A stretch of 40,775 nucleotides of DNA from Chryseobacterium sp. 39-10 (GTDB taxonomy: Bacteria; Bacteroidota; Bacteroidia; Flavobacteriales; Weeksellaceae), in the NCBI GenBank assembly GCA_001898255.1, contig MKTK01000020.1:15646-56420 (forward strand), written 5' to 3'. The number at the start of each line of letters is the position of its first letter. Within the stretch, counting starts at the first letter, position 1. The position numbers and the translations under genes are program-made. The notes under the pieces are model-generated. The model saw only the letters and a program-made list of their open reading frames with translations. It searched no databases and was not told the DNA's origin. Below are positions 8,769 to 16,789 of this stretch, one piece after another.

Positions 8769-10175
8769 TCACACTGAATAAAGTGCCATGTACTGCTCCG
8801 CGGATTTTTCCCATGAGAAATCAAAATTCATATTAGAATGAACCAGATTATTCATTAAACCCTGATCATGATAAATATGGAGCGCACGATGAATGGCATG
8901 AACTGCATCATCTGCCGTAGCCGAACCGAAATTCAGACCACTTCCACCAGTGGAAATATCTGCTACAGTATCGCGCAACCCGCCGGTATAGCGCACGATA
9001 GGAACAGTTCCATACCGCATGGCGTACATTTGGTTGAGCCCACATGGTTCTACGCGCGATGGCATCAGGAGAAAATCTGACGAAGCATAAATTTTATGCG
9101 AAAGATATTCTTTATACCCTAAATCCAAGGCGAAATTGGAATAAATCGGTTGAAGGTCGATAAGCTGCTGCTCCACCTGTTTCTCCCCAGAACCCAAAAT
9201 AATGATATTTAAGCCACCATAGGTTTGCTGAATACTTTTCCAAACAATATCAGGCAGCAAATCTGCACCCTTTTCTCCGGCAAATCTACCTATAAAACTT
9301 ACGAGTGGTAAATTGGCATTGAGCCCATATTCCTCGCAAAGTTCTTTTTTGTTGCGCCATTTTCCGTCGAGTGCATTTTCCTTTCCAAAATTAAAATCCA
9401 GAAATGCATCGGTCTCAGGATCCCAGACTTCCGTATCGATACCGTTGATAATTCCATAAGCTTTTGCATACTCCTGCCGAACCAACGGCTCCAAACCTCG
9501 CAAACTATGGAAAAGCTCTTCCAAATATCCTTTAGAAACTGCATTGAAAGCATGACTACATTTTAGCATTGCTGCCAGTGGATTGATCCAGCCATCCCAA
9601 TCAAGCAAACCCGACTGTTCTCCCCGAAACCATGGAAAATACTGCACCATGTCCCACCGCATTTGCCCCTGATACTCACCATTGTGAATAGTACCAATGG
9701 TTTTTACGTCTTTCAGAAATTCAAACTCAGGGCAATTTTGGATCATGAAGGGAACCAAACCAGTGTGATAATCATGACAATGCAGTACGTCGGGAAGAAT
9801 TTTCATTGCCGAAAGCCAATGCAAAACCCCATGCTGAAAAGCAAGGAACTGCTGACTTTCATCCCAGTATCCGTAAGGATTATCACGATCCAGAAGCCCC
9901 GGAATTTTCACCAGATAGAGATCGAAACCCAATGCTTTCGATCGCTCCTTCATCACGGTGACTTCATAGGTATGATAACTCTGATGAATCCAACCCTGAA
10001 AAACGACCTCAAACTCATGTTCGTGCACAAAAGGCCGGTTGTACCAAGGCATCACGACGCTTGCCTCTACCCCGTCAATTTTATTGAGATATTTTGGTAA
10101 AGCGCCCACAACATCGGCTAATCCGCCCACTTTTGCAACAGGATAACACTCCATGGAAAGGTTGAAAATCTTCAT
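8769..10175 (-). CDS. glgA: glycogen synthase (GT5)
   Basis: A 468-residue GT5 glycosyltransferase that extends alpha-1,4-glucan from ADP- (or UDP-) glucose in the cytoplasm. The N-terminal substrate motif is KVGGLADV (residues 15-22; KTGGL in many homologues). The C-terminal GT-B domain has SFIGRFAGEKG, then LLMPSRVEPCGLNQMYAMRYG and RYTGGLRDTV, the standard catalytic and nucleotide-binding elements. Length is normal. It lies 73 bp downstream of glgB on the same strand, a typical glycogen operon order. No glgC for making ADP-glucose and no glycogen phosphorylase is in the window. Confidence 0.95.
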   Translation of the reverse strand: MKIFNLSMECYPVAKVGGLADVVGALPKYLNKIDGVEASVVMPWYNRPFVHEHEFEVVFQGWIHQSYHTYEVTVMKERSKALGFDLYLVKIPGLLDRDNPYGYWDESQQFLAFQHGVLHWLSAMKILPDVLHCHDYHTGLVPFMIQNCPEFEFLKDVKTIGTIHNGEYQGQMRWDMVQYFPWFRGEQSGLLDWDGWINPLAAMLKCSHAFNAVSKGYLEELFHSLRGLEPLVRQEYAKAYGIINGIDTEVWDPETDAFLDFNFGKENALDGKWRNKKELCEEYGLNANLPLVSFIGRFAGEKGADLLPDIVWKSIQQTYGGLNIIILGSGEKQVEQQLIDLQPIYSNFALDLGYKEYLSHKIYASSDFLLMPSRVEPCGLNQMYAMRYGTVPIVRYTGGLRDTVADISTGGSGLNFGSATADDAVHAIHRALHIYHDQGLMNNLVHSNMNFDFSWEKSAEQYMALYSV

Positions 10176-10248
10176 TATTTCTTGTTCTGATTAAGGTTTG
10201 AAAATTTTAATTCAATATTTACTATGTTAAAAATAGAGCATGATGCCT

Positions 10249-12372
10249 TTACTTTTTGACAGATTTTATATTTAACAACGCATCACCAACAGCTTTTTTA
10301 AGTAGCACTTTATTGGATTTGGCAGCCGTATTATTTTGTGCTGTTGTTTTAGAGTTGGTTTTCGTTGACGCGACTTTTTTGGTTTGCACTTCTTTTTTCT
10401 TAACTGACGATGATGAATTTACTTTGGCTTTATCCACCGATTTCTTTGCTGAAGAAGTACTCTTCCGTAACTTTTTTTGTTTTAATAGAACACCGGCAAG
10501 AGGCGGTAATTTCAAAACAATAGCATTCGGCCGGTACATCCATTCGTCGTCTTCCTCATCCACAATTTCGGCTTTCACGCCGCTTCCGGCATATTTTTCA
10601 TCGTCCGAATTCAGAATCACTTCCCAGTTTGTTCCTTCGTTTACGCCAATTTTATAGTCAAAAACTCTTGGAGTCAAATTAAGAACAACCATCACCACAT
10701 CATCTTCCTGCTTTCCTTTTCGCAAGTAAACATAGATGGAGTTATCGCCATCATTCGCTTCCACCCATTCTAAACCATCAGGCGAGAAATTATTCTCGTA
10801 CAGTGCCGTCTCGTGAGTAAAAAGATGGTTCAAATCCTTCACAAACTCTTGCATTCCCTTATGAACGGGGTATTTCAGCAAATGCCAATCTAAACTATGC
10901 TCATAATTCCACTCGCCAGTCTGCGCAAATTCATTGCCCATAAAAATAAGCTTCGCGCCAGGATGGGTGAACATGTAAGTATACAACGCTCGAAGATTGG
11001 CAAATTTCTGCCATTCATCACCGGGCATTTTATAAATTAAACTCGATTTACCGTGTACTACTTCGTCATGTGAAAGGGGCATCATGTAATTTTCATTAAA
11101 AACATACATCGACCCGAACGTGAGCTTGTTGTGATGGTATTTTCTACTAATGGGATCTTCACCAAAGTAAGCGAGGGTATCGTGCATCCAACCCATCATC
11201 CACTTCATTCCAAAACCGATTCCACCATCGTAAACAGGTTTGGTGAGCAGGGGAAAATCTGAACTTTCTTCTGCAATCGTCATGATATCAGGATAAAATT
11301 GATAGGCAGCTTTGTTGAAATCTTGAAGAAATTCTTTGGCTTCAAGATTTACATTTCCTCCATATTTATTAGGTTCCCACTCGCCTTCATTTCTTGAATA
11401 ATCGAGATGCAGCATGGAAGTAACGGCATCAACACGCAACCCGTCCGCATGATAGCGATCGAGCCAAAAGATGGCATTAGAAACCAGGAAGGATTTTACC
11501 TCTGGTCTCCCGTAATTGAATATATGAGATTTCCAGTCGGGATGAAAACCCTTCCTCGGATCTTCGTGTTCGTACAAGAAAGTTCCATCAAAAAAATGAA
11601 GTCCATTAGCATCTCCGGGGAAATGCGACGGCACCCAATCCAAAATAACACCAATATCATTCTTGTGCAGCTCGTCAATGAGATACATCAAATCCTGAGG
11701 CGAGCCGAAACGCGATGTAGCGGCAAAAAAACCAGTAATTTGGTAACCCCAGCTCGGGTCATAAGGATACTCCATCACCGGCATAAATTCCACATGGGTA
11801 AACCCCATGGTTTTAATGTAGGGCACCAAGCGTTCAGCAATCTCTCTATAATTGAAAAACCTGTCAGGATCGTCTGTTCCGCGCATCCACGACCCTAAAT
11901 GCATTTCATACACCGACATGGGTGCATTCAATGTATTTTTTTCCCATCGGTTCTTCATCCAGTGCTGATCCTTCCATTCGAACCAAGTGGTCGACACCAG
12001 CGAACCTGCCTGTATATTTTGTTCCCAACTCAGGGCAAAAGGATCGCCTTTCTCCAGCAAAACATCCTTGTTGGTGCGGATGGCGTATTTGTAAACCGTA
12101 CCCCAACTGAGGCCGGGAATAAATCCTTCCCATATCCCCGATCCGTCCCATCGCGGGAAAAGTTTATGCTTCTCCGAATGCCAGTTGTTAAAATTGCCAA
12201 TTACCGAAACTTCCTTAGCATTGGGCGCCCAAACTGCGAAATAGGCACCAAGCATACCCTCTATTTCTAGGGTGCGTGAACCAAAAAAATCGTAGAGCCG
12301 ATAATGCTTTCCTTCCCTAAAAAGGTAAATATCCTGATCGGTAAAAAGAGAATGGGGACGAACATTTTCCAT
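10249..12372 (-). CDS. glgB: 1,4-alpha-glucan branching enzyme with a lysine-rich C-terminal tail
   Basis: A 707-residue GH13 branching enzyme that introduces alpha-1,6 branches into glycogen. An N-terminal CBM48 (about 35-125, with AVWAPNAKEVSVIGNFNNW) precedes the catalytic barrel. The nucleophile is Asp315 in DGLRVDAVTSM, the acid/base is Glu368 in IAEESSDFP, and His435-Asp436 lie in LSHDEVVHGK. The beta-sandwich domain ends near residue 632. The last 75 residues are an unusual tail of Lys, Ser, Thr and Ala, closing with a short amphipathic KKAVGDALLNIKSVKK. The tail is not part of the enzyme fold and may bind nucleic acid, glycogen or another partner. It is first in a glgB-glgA operon and is divergent from the CBM48 esterase. 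Confidence 0.95.
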   Translation of the reverse strand: MENVRPHSLFTDQDIYLFREGKHYRLYDFFGSRTLEIEGMLGAYFAVWAPNAKEVSVIGNFNNWHSEKHKLFPRWDGSGIWEGFIPGLSWGTVYKYAIRTNKDVLLEKGDPFALSWEQNIQAGSLVSTTWFEWKDQHWMKNRWEKNTLNAPMSVYEMHLGSWMRGTDDPDRFFNYREIAERLVPYIKTMGFTHVEFMPVMEYPYDPSWGYQITGFFAATSRFGSPQDLMYLIDELHKNDIGVILDWVPSHFPGDANGLHFFDGTFLYEHEDPRKGFHPDWKSHIFNYGRPEVKSFLVSNAIFWLDRYHADGLRVDAVTSMLHLDYSRNEGEWEPNKYGGNVNLEAKEFLQDFNKAAYQFYPDIMTIAEESSDFPLLTKPVYDGGIGFGMKWMMGWMHDTLAYFGEDPISRKYHHNKLTFGSMYVFNENYMMPLSHDEVVHGKSSLIYKMPGDEWQKFANLRALYTYMFTHPGAKLIFMGNEFAQTGEWNYEHSLDWHLLKYPVHKGMQEFVKDLNHLFTHETALYENNFSPDGLEWVEANDGDNSIYVYLRKGKQEDDVVMVVLNLTPRVFDYKIGVNEGTNWEVILNSDDEKYAGSGVKAEIVDEEDDEWMYRPNAIVLKLPPLAGVLLKQKKLRKSTSSAKKSVDKAKVNSSSSVKKKEVQTKKVASTKTNSKTTAQNNTAAKSNKVLLKKAVGDALLNIKSVKK

Positions 12373-12422
12373 GGTGAAGAAATTTAGTTGAACAATTGGA
12401 AATGAGCAATATTTATTGTTTC

Positions 12423-12430
12423 CAAATATA
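12423..12430 (-). promoter_or_regulatory. -7 promoter element for glgB-glgA
   Basis: TATATTTG on the minus strand matches TAnnTTTG exactly and lies 50 bp ahead of the glgB start. No -33 TTTG is obvious. The divergent gap 12373-12546 also holds, on the plus strand, TTG then 19 bp then TACTTTTA (ending at 12547-12548), a one-mismatch promoter for the esterase. Confidence 0.4.
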
Positions 12431-12546
12431 TTTAAAATAAAGGAATTTTGGAAGGAAAAGTGCCGAAAAAGTAGTCCGAAAAAAGAATTATTAGGGTTTC
12501 ATAAAAAAGCTGTGGGCTTGCCATTCGGAAATAAATTTTTACTTTT

Positions 12547-13704
12547 ATGCCTTTAAAATGTAATGCTGCGCCGATGATATTCACCCTGCAATCTGATGAA
12601 GCCGATGAACGACCTGTTTACCTTACCGGAAATTTTAACCGATGGGATCCGCGAGATGCAGCATACCAAATGAATCCCGCTGGCACGAACCGGTATGAAT
12701 TAGAAGTTGACAACGAAGTGCTTCCCGAAAGAATTGAATATAAGTTTACCCGTGGTGGATGGGAAAATGTTGAAATTGACCGTTTTGGAAACATCACACC
12801 CAACCGAAAAATTCAAAAGAAAAGGCAGAAAGCCGAAGATCATGTGGAGCGTTGGAGAATTAATTGGGGTCCTTTCAAAAAAGAATTCTTCCCCATTGTA
12901 GAGATTATTTCAGAAGATTTCTACATTCCTCAGCTCAACAGAACTCGAAAGATTTGGGCACTTCTGCCCTATAATTACCACCAAACTGACAAGACTTATC
13001 CTGTGATGTACCTGCATGATGCGCAGAACCTTTTCAATGAAGGATCAGCTTACGGCAACTGGGAAATCGATAAAAAAATGTCGATCCTTGCCGAATATGG
13101 GCGAGGCGATGTCATCATCATTGCCATTGAAAACGGAAGCGAAGATCGCATCAGAGAGTACATGCTTGATAACGATTCCATTACGAAAAATGCAGAGGGA
13201 AAGAAATTCATCCGCTTTCTTGCAGACACATTAAAACCTTATGTTGACCAACATTACCGCACCCAATCCGAACGAGAAGCCACTGGAATTGGAGGCAGTT
13301 CTCTGGGCGGACTCATCAGTATATACAGTGGATTTTTGTACCCTGAAGTGTATTCTAAACTTTTGATTTTTTCACCTTCACTTTGGGTTAATCCGGAAAA
13401 CAATTTTCCACAGATGAATTTTAAAAACCCATACAACATCAAAGTTTACATGTATGGAGGCGAGCAGGAAGGTTCCGAAATGACTGAAAGAATTGAACTT
13501 TTTGAGCAAACCATGGAAGGTTGGGAAAACTCCCATTCATTGCAATTCGACTTCAAAACCAGCATTAACCCAGAGGGAAAACATCAGGAGTTTTACTGGT
13601 CGCAGGAGTTTCCGCGCGCAATGGAATGGCTGTACTACGACACCACCGAAGATCCGAAAGAACTGGCCGCCAAAGCAGAATCTGTACGCAACGAAACCTC
13701 ATAA
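12547..13704 (+). CDS. esterase/alpha-beta hydrolase with N-terminal CBM48-like domain
   Basis: A 385-residue two-domain protein. Residues about 10-90 form an AMPK/CBM48-type glycogen-binding module (VYLTGNFNRWDPRD, then RIEYKFTRGGWENVE). Residues 115-370 are an esterase-D-like alpha/beta hydrolase with Ser252 in the elbow GSSLG, and a candidate catalytic His346 in GKHQEFYW. No signal peptide is seen, so it is probably cytoplasmic. Divergent placement beside glgB-glgA and the CBM48 suggest action on glycogen or a substituted glucan; that is inference. A promoter-like TACTTTTA overlaps the ATG at 12547, so translation might start at the second Met (12574), which begins exactly at the CBM48. 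A strong terminator follows. Confidence 0.85.
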   Translation: MPLKCNAAPMIFTLQSDEADERPVYLTGNFNRWDPRDAAYQMNPAGTNRYELEVDNEVLPERIEYKFTRGGWENVEIDRFGNITPNRKIQKKRQKAEDHVERWRINWGPFKKEFFPIVEIISEDFYIPQLNRTRKIWALLPYNYHQTDKTYPVMYLHDAQNLFNEGSAYGNWEIDKKMSILAEYGRGDVIIIAIENGSEDRIREYMLDNDSITKNAEGKKFIRFLADTLKPYVDQHYRTQSEREATGIGGSSLGGLISIYSGFLYPEVYSKLLIFSPSLWVNPENNFPQMNFKNPYNIKVYMYGGEQEGSEMTERIELFEQTMEGWENSHSLQFDFKTSINPEGKHQEFYWSQEFPRAMEWLYYDTTEDPKELAAKAESVRNETS

Positions 13705-13714
13705 ATTCAGCATT

Positions 13715-13750
13715 AGAAGCCAGCAGAAACTGTTATGCTTCTGTTTTTTT
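13715..13750 (+). terminator. rho-independent terminator after the CBM48 esterase
   Basis: AGAAGC pairs with GCTTCT around a 16-nt loop that can pair further internally, followed by GTTTTTTT. It is placed 11 bp after the stop codon. Confidence 0.65.
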
Positions 13751-13820
13751 GAGCTGTTACTTGAAAATTAAAAGCTGATTTGTTGTGCAGTTTACTACAA
13801 CATTCCCCAAGGTTTTACAT

Positions 13821-15341
13821 TTAATACTTATTCGCGGGTTTTCTCACATTACCGAGAATATCAGGAAAATAAAGGTCTGCAAGATGTTCAAATTCGTCAC
13901 CTCGCATGAACATGGAGGCATCCACTTCTTCATACGATTTTCTTCCTGCAGCAGCAATCAGTTCGTTGCAGGTATGTAGTGTGTTTTTATGAAAATGATA
14001 TACTCGCTCACTCTTATCCGTAACATCCAATCCTTTCACCAGCATTTTATCCTGAGTTGCCACTCCTGTGGGACACGTATTGTTGTTACAACGCAACGCC
14101 TGAATGCAACCCAGCGCAAACATAAATCCGCGAGCGTTGTTGCACATATCTGCGCCCATTGCAATGGCACGAAGAATATCGAGCGAAGTAAGTACTTTTC
14201 CGCTGGCTATTACTCTTAGCTTATCGCGCACATTAAAGCTTTTCAACGTTCTGTTTACAAAAATAAGAGCTGGTTCCAGTGGCATTCCTACACCATCTGA
14301 AAATTCAGGAGGCGCAGCTCCGGTTCCTCCTTCTGCGCCATCAATGGTGATGAAATCGGGGAAAATTTTCAACACATTCATCTGTACGCAAATATTTTCA
14401 AACTCTTTTGTATCGCCAATGCACAGTTTAAAGCCAATGGGTTTCCCACCAGAAAGCTCTCGCAACTGCTGCACAAATTTCAGCAGACCCACTGCATCCG
14501 AAAATGCCGAATGTGAGGGTGGCGAAATAATGGTTACTCCTGGCTGAACATGGCGAATGGCGGCAATTTCGGGGGTATTTTTAGAACCTGGCAAAACACC
14601 ACCGTGACCTGGTTTTGCACCTTGCGAAAGTTTAATTTCTATCATCTTCACATTGGGAAGCGTCGCTTTGTCTTTGAAAAGTTCAGGCGAAAATCTCCCC
14701 TCCTCGTCCCGGCAACCAAAATATCCTGTACCAATTTGCCAGCATAGATCGCCGCCTTCCAAATGATAGGGCGAAATGCCGCCCTCTCCTGTGTTATGGT
14801 AAAAACCACCTTTCTTGGCACCTCTATTCAGTGAAACCTGAGCCCTATCGCTCAGCGACCCGAAACTCATCGCCGAAATATTGAATAGCGATGCGTTGTA
14901 TTGCTGAGTGCACTGTTCACCTCCCACCAAAACCCTCGGCAACTCCTCCATGGGTGAAGTGGCATAAATAGAATGCTTGATGCCTTCATATTTTCGGGTA
15001 TTAATGTCGAGTTGTGTACCGAACGGTACGGTATCGCTCAGGTTTTTCGCTCTGCGGTAAGCGGCCGATCGTTGGTTTCTGGGAAAGGGTTTTCCGTCGG
15101 TTTCTCTTTCAATAAAATACTGCTGCATTTCTGGCGAAATACTCTCGAAAAAATACCGGAAATAGCCCAGTACCGGAAAATTTCGCAAAATTGCATGCTT
15201 GGTTTGAAAACTATTGTAGATGCCCAATGCGTAAATACAGGTCAGTAAAATCGGAATCCAATAATGCGCCCTAATCAGCAAAGCAATTGCCCAAATTACA
15301 ATCAGCGCAACAATTCCCCATTTAATGAATTGATTTCTCAT
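13821..15341 (-). CDS. membrane-anchored FMN-binding glutamate synthase-like protein
   Basis: A 506-residue protein of the GltB-domain family that is not a complete glutamate synthase. Two transmembrane helices occupy about residues 7-45. The rest is the FMN-binding TIM barrel: GEGGISPYHLEGGDLCWQIG, IKLSQGAKPGHGGVLPG, then DGAEGGTGAAPPEF and a CNNNTCPTGVATQ cysteine cluster. It lacks the N-terminal glutamine amidotransferase domain and the C-terminal GXGXG domain of GltB, which is normal for these stand-alone proteins. The electron donor and product are unknown. It is transcribed away from the DUF4197 gene and converges on the esterase. Confidence 0.88.
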   Translation of the reverse strand: MRNQFIKWGIVALIVIWAIALLIRAHYWIPILLTCIYALGIYNSFQTKHAILRNFPVLGYFRYFFESISPEMQQYFIERETDGKPFPRNQRSAAYRRAKNLSDTVPFGTQLDINTRKYEGIKHSIYATSPMEELPRVLVGGEQCTQQYNASLFNISAMSFGSLSDRAQVSLNRGAKKGGFYHNTGEGGISPYHLEGGDLCWQIGTGYFGCRDEEGRFSPELFKDKATLPNVKMIEIKLSQGAKPGHGGVLPGSKNTPEIAAIRHVQPGVTIISPPSHSAFSDAVGLLKFVQQLRELSGGKPIGFKLCIGDTKEFENICVQMNVLKIFPDFITIDGAEGGTGAAPPEFSDGVGMPLEPALIFVNRTLKSFNVRDKLRVIASGKVLTSLDILRAIAMGADMCNNARGFMFALGCIQALRCNNNTCPTGVATQDKMLVKGLDVTDKSERVYHFHKNTLHTCNELIAAAGRKSYEEVDASMFMRGDEFEHLADLYFPDILGNVRKPANKY

Positions 15342-15536
15342 TACATTATAAATTTATCAATGGGGTAAAAGTAACAATAATAAACCGAATGTAAACAGGT
15401 CCGCAAGAACAATACAAACTTCTCGCTGCACCATCAATCGGAATCGCGAACCTCTTCTATAGATTGACAAATTTCTTTTCGGTTTGGCTTACAATTTGCC
15501 AAGAAAAGTTATTAATTTTACAAAAAAATAGTGACA

Positions 15537-16226
15537 ATGAAACGGAATACAATTTTGATGGCAACAATGGCTGTTGCAACATTAGGCACAACAACGCAGT
15601 CTTGCGTTGCGCTGGCAACTTCCAGTGTGGGTTTGGCTATTCTAAAACAGGTGTTGTTGGGTGGCATTACCAAAGGGCTCAATATCTTTAGCGATAAAAA
15701 CAGCTTTTTAGCCAACTCACTCATCGAAGCGGCGATGCCTCAACAGCTGAAAAGCATCAACAATACGCTTCAAAACATTGGTCTTTCTCATCTGGTGCAA
15801 AAAGAAAAAGAGTACATTGCGCAGGCAGCAGCATTTACCGTGGAAACTTCCAGACCGATATTGGTAAATGCGGTGAACTCGCTTACAGCAGAGGATGCTG
15901 CAAAAATTGTTCAGGGTGGAAGTGGCGCTGCAACTCAAATTCTGAGGGAGAAGACATCTCAACAGCTGATGGACGCTCTTGCTCCAAAAGTGGATGCCAA
16001 ACTTAATGAATTCGGAATTGTGCAGTCTCTTAATTCTGCTTTAAAAGGATCAAACATACTGGGGTCTATTTTAGGCAACAGCAACAACGCTTCATTTACA
16101 GGTGGTATTAGTAGATTGGCTTCAGAACAGATGGTGAACGGATTATTCAACATTATCCAAAATCATGAGCAACAAAATTCTGCGCAGATCATGAACTCCC
16201 TTAACACGCTTAATACGGCGAAGTAG
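15537..16226 (+). CDS. DUF4197-family lipoprotein
   Basis: A 229-residue protein from the ATG at 15537 (a GTG two codons upstream is also in frame). The N-terminus is a signal peptide ending in TTQSC, a plausible lipoprotein box with Cys at about residue 23. The mature part is helical, with repeated segments such as IEAAMPQQLKSINNTLQNIG and LTAEDAAKIVQGG, which I associate with DUF4197. Function is not known for the family. It probably sits in the periplasm or on a membrane face. A hairpin terminator separates it from the next gene. Confidence 0.78.
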   Translation: MKRNTILMATMAVATLGTTTQSCVALATSSVGLAILKQVLLGGITKGLNIFSDKNSFLANSLIEAAMPQQLKSINNTLQNIGLSHLVQKEKEYIAQAAAFTVETSRPILVNAVNSLTAEDAAKIVQGGSGAATQILREKTSQQLMDALAPKVDAKLNEFGIVQSLNSALKGSNILGSILGNSNNASFTGGISRLASEQMVNGLFNIIQNHEQQNSAQIMNSLNTLNTAK

Positions 16227-16247
16227 AAAATAAATTCACTACATTTG

Positions 16248-16277
16248 AAAATCCGGAGCAACGCCGGTTTTTTTATT
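16248..16277 (+). terminator. terminator after the DUF4197 gene
   Basis: A short stem (CCGG/CCGG, extended by flanking A and T runs with one mismatch) around a 7-nt loop, followed by TTTTTTTATTT. The stem is short but the T-tract is strong. Confidence 0.6.
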
Positions 16278-16299
16278 TCTCAAAAAAAAATAACTCACA

Positions 16300-16605
16300 A
16301 TGAACATTTTAGAAAATAATGCAGCGCAAAACCCCGACGAGTTTTATGCCTCACTTAAAGAAAAATTAGAAGCCACCCACGATTTCCCCGAAGATTATCT
16401 CTTCAAATTTATCATCACCAATGATGAAGCGAAACTTACCGAAATCTACCGTGTTTTTGATCAAATCAAATTTACCCTTACCACCAAAGAAAGTAAAAAC
16501 GGAAAATACACGGCCATCAGCATCAACGCTTTTGTGCTCGATGCAGAACAGGTGATCACGATTTACAAACAAGTAGGGAAAATTGAAGGTGTAATTATGC
16601 TTTAG
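16300..16605 (+). CDS. DUF493 (YbeD-like) small protein
   Basis: A 101-residue cytoplasmic protein with the ACT-like alpha-beta pattern of DUF493/YbeD: FPEDYLFKFIITNDEAKLTEIYRVF, a central KYTAISINAFVLDAEQVITIYKQ, and the hydrophobic end KIEGVIML. The family is widespread and thought to be regulatory, possibly sensing a small molecule, with no firm function. Start at 16300 follows an A-rich leader after the preceding terminator; a hairpin follows the stop. Confidence 0.85.
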   Translation: MNILENNAAQNPDEFYASLKEKLEATHDFPEDYLFKFIITNDEAKLTEIYRVFDQIKFTLTTKESKNGKYTAISINAFVLDAEQVITIYKQVGKIEGVIML

Positions 16606-16629
16606 GCAAAGATTTACCAACAAAAATAG

Positions 16630-16668
16630 TCCCGGAGGAAGGTGCTCTTCGCCGGGATTGTTATTTGT
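16630..16668 (+). terminator. hairpin after the DUF493 gene
   Basis: TCCCGG pairs with CCGGGA, with an inner GAAG/CTTC pairing possible, 24 bp after the stop codon. The following tract (TTGTTATTTG) is only moderately T-rich, so termination is likely but not certain. Confidence 0.6.
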
Positions 16669-16754
16669 AAAACACGCTGCTCCCCTCCATTTTAAGTTAC
16701 AAATAGTTTTTTTAATGATTATTGATTTCCCGTTTTTAAGCGCGAAATGAATTG

Positions 16755-16762
16755 TAACTTTG
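16755..16762 (+). promoter_or_regulatory. -7 promoter element for the FUSC-type protein
   Basis: TAACTTTG matches TAnnTTTG exactly, 27 bp before the ATG at 16790. A T-run (16733-16737) lies at the right spacing but lacks the G of a full -33 TTTG. Confidence 0.45.
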
Positions 16763-16789
16763 TACTTGCATTAAAAAACATGTCTGTTC

